Origin: Gallionellaceae bacterium
GTDB lineage: Bacteria; Pseudomonadota; Gammaproteobacteria; Burkholderiales; Gallionellaceae
Length of the DNA stretch: 6,609 nucleotides
Direction of reading: 5' to 3'
NCBI GenBank assembly: GCA_021731185.1
Contig: JAKFXW010000056.1
Span: 1 to 6,609 of the forward strand
Under the pieces are notes generated by a model. It had not been told where the DNA came from and did not search any database. It worked only from the letters and a program-made list of their open reading frames with translations. Shown here piece by piece: positions 6,509-6,609 of the stretch. Each line of letters starts with the position of its first letter. Positions within the stretch are counted from its first letter, which is position 1. The position numbers and the translations under genes are program-made.

Positions 6509-6609
6509 CATTTCGGCAATATAATTCCAGCAGTGAAAAATCAGGCGATGTCTAATTCCAGTTTCCGATAAAAAGTAGCACAAGGCGGCGAGGATGAGGC
6601 GACGAAGGC
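6509..6609. other. Region after slt, no gene seen, purine-rich end
   Basis: No terminator hairpin follows the slt stop within these 101 nt. The last 28 bases (6582-6609) are strongly purine-rich. They contain GGCGGCGAGG (6584-6593) and the similar GGCGACGAAGG (6598-6608), spaced 14 bp. On the - strand one frame is open from the window edge down to a stop at 6495-6497 (38 codons), too short to call a gene. Confidence 0.5.

Noticed and set aside
6495..6609. Possible 3' end of a convergent gene on the - strand, 38 codons open to the window edge
   Set aside because: It is too short to judge, shows no recognisable motif, would overlap the slt end, and the outer part is repeat-like.

Overview
The window is a stretch of ordinary core chromosome from a bacterium, most likely a betaproteobacterium. 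The protein sequences read like betaproteobacterial versions of housekeeping proteins: AtpD has DELSPED in place of the E. coli DELSEED motif, GlmU has GKRM in its nucleotide-binding loop, and AtpC begins MAMT. Base composition is moderate. The order atpG-atpD-atpC-glmU is the usual one in Beta- and Gammaproteobacteria. I cannot name a genus with confidence.

Layout, all on the + strand. Positions 1-793 are the 3' part of atpG (F1 gamma subunit), cut by the window edge. A 77-nt gap holding a perfect 9-bp hairpin leads to atpD (871-2289, F1 beta), then atpC (2320-2748, epsilon). A second copy of the hairpin core and a strong rho-independent terminator (2788-2812) close the ATP synthase operon. 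glmU (2901-4262) follows with a probable promoter of its own. A 134-nt spacer without a gene leads to tRNA-Arg(CCG) (4397-4473), which has a perfect TATAAT box just upstream. Only 25 nt after the tRNA begins slt (4499-6508), a periplasmic lytic transglycosylase. The last 101 nt hold no gene and end in a purine-rich, repeat-like tract cut by the window edge.

Functionally, atpG, atpD and atpC encode F1 subunits that make ATP. GlmU makes UDP-GlcNAc, the first committed precursor of peptidoglycan and lipopolysaccharide. Slt cuts peptidoglycan in the periplasm for remodelling and recycling. glmS, which often follows glmU in this neighbourhood, is not there.

I found no defence system, mobile element, CRISPR array or other novel multi-gene system. 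The items most worth a second look are non-coding: the duplicated 17-nt hairpin core around atpD-atpC, a pentapeptide micro-repeat in AtpG, a weak attC-like palindrome upstream of the tRNA, the tight tRNA-slt arrangement, and the purine-rich end.
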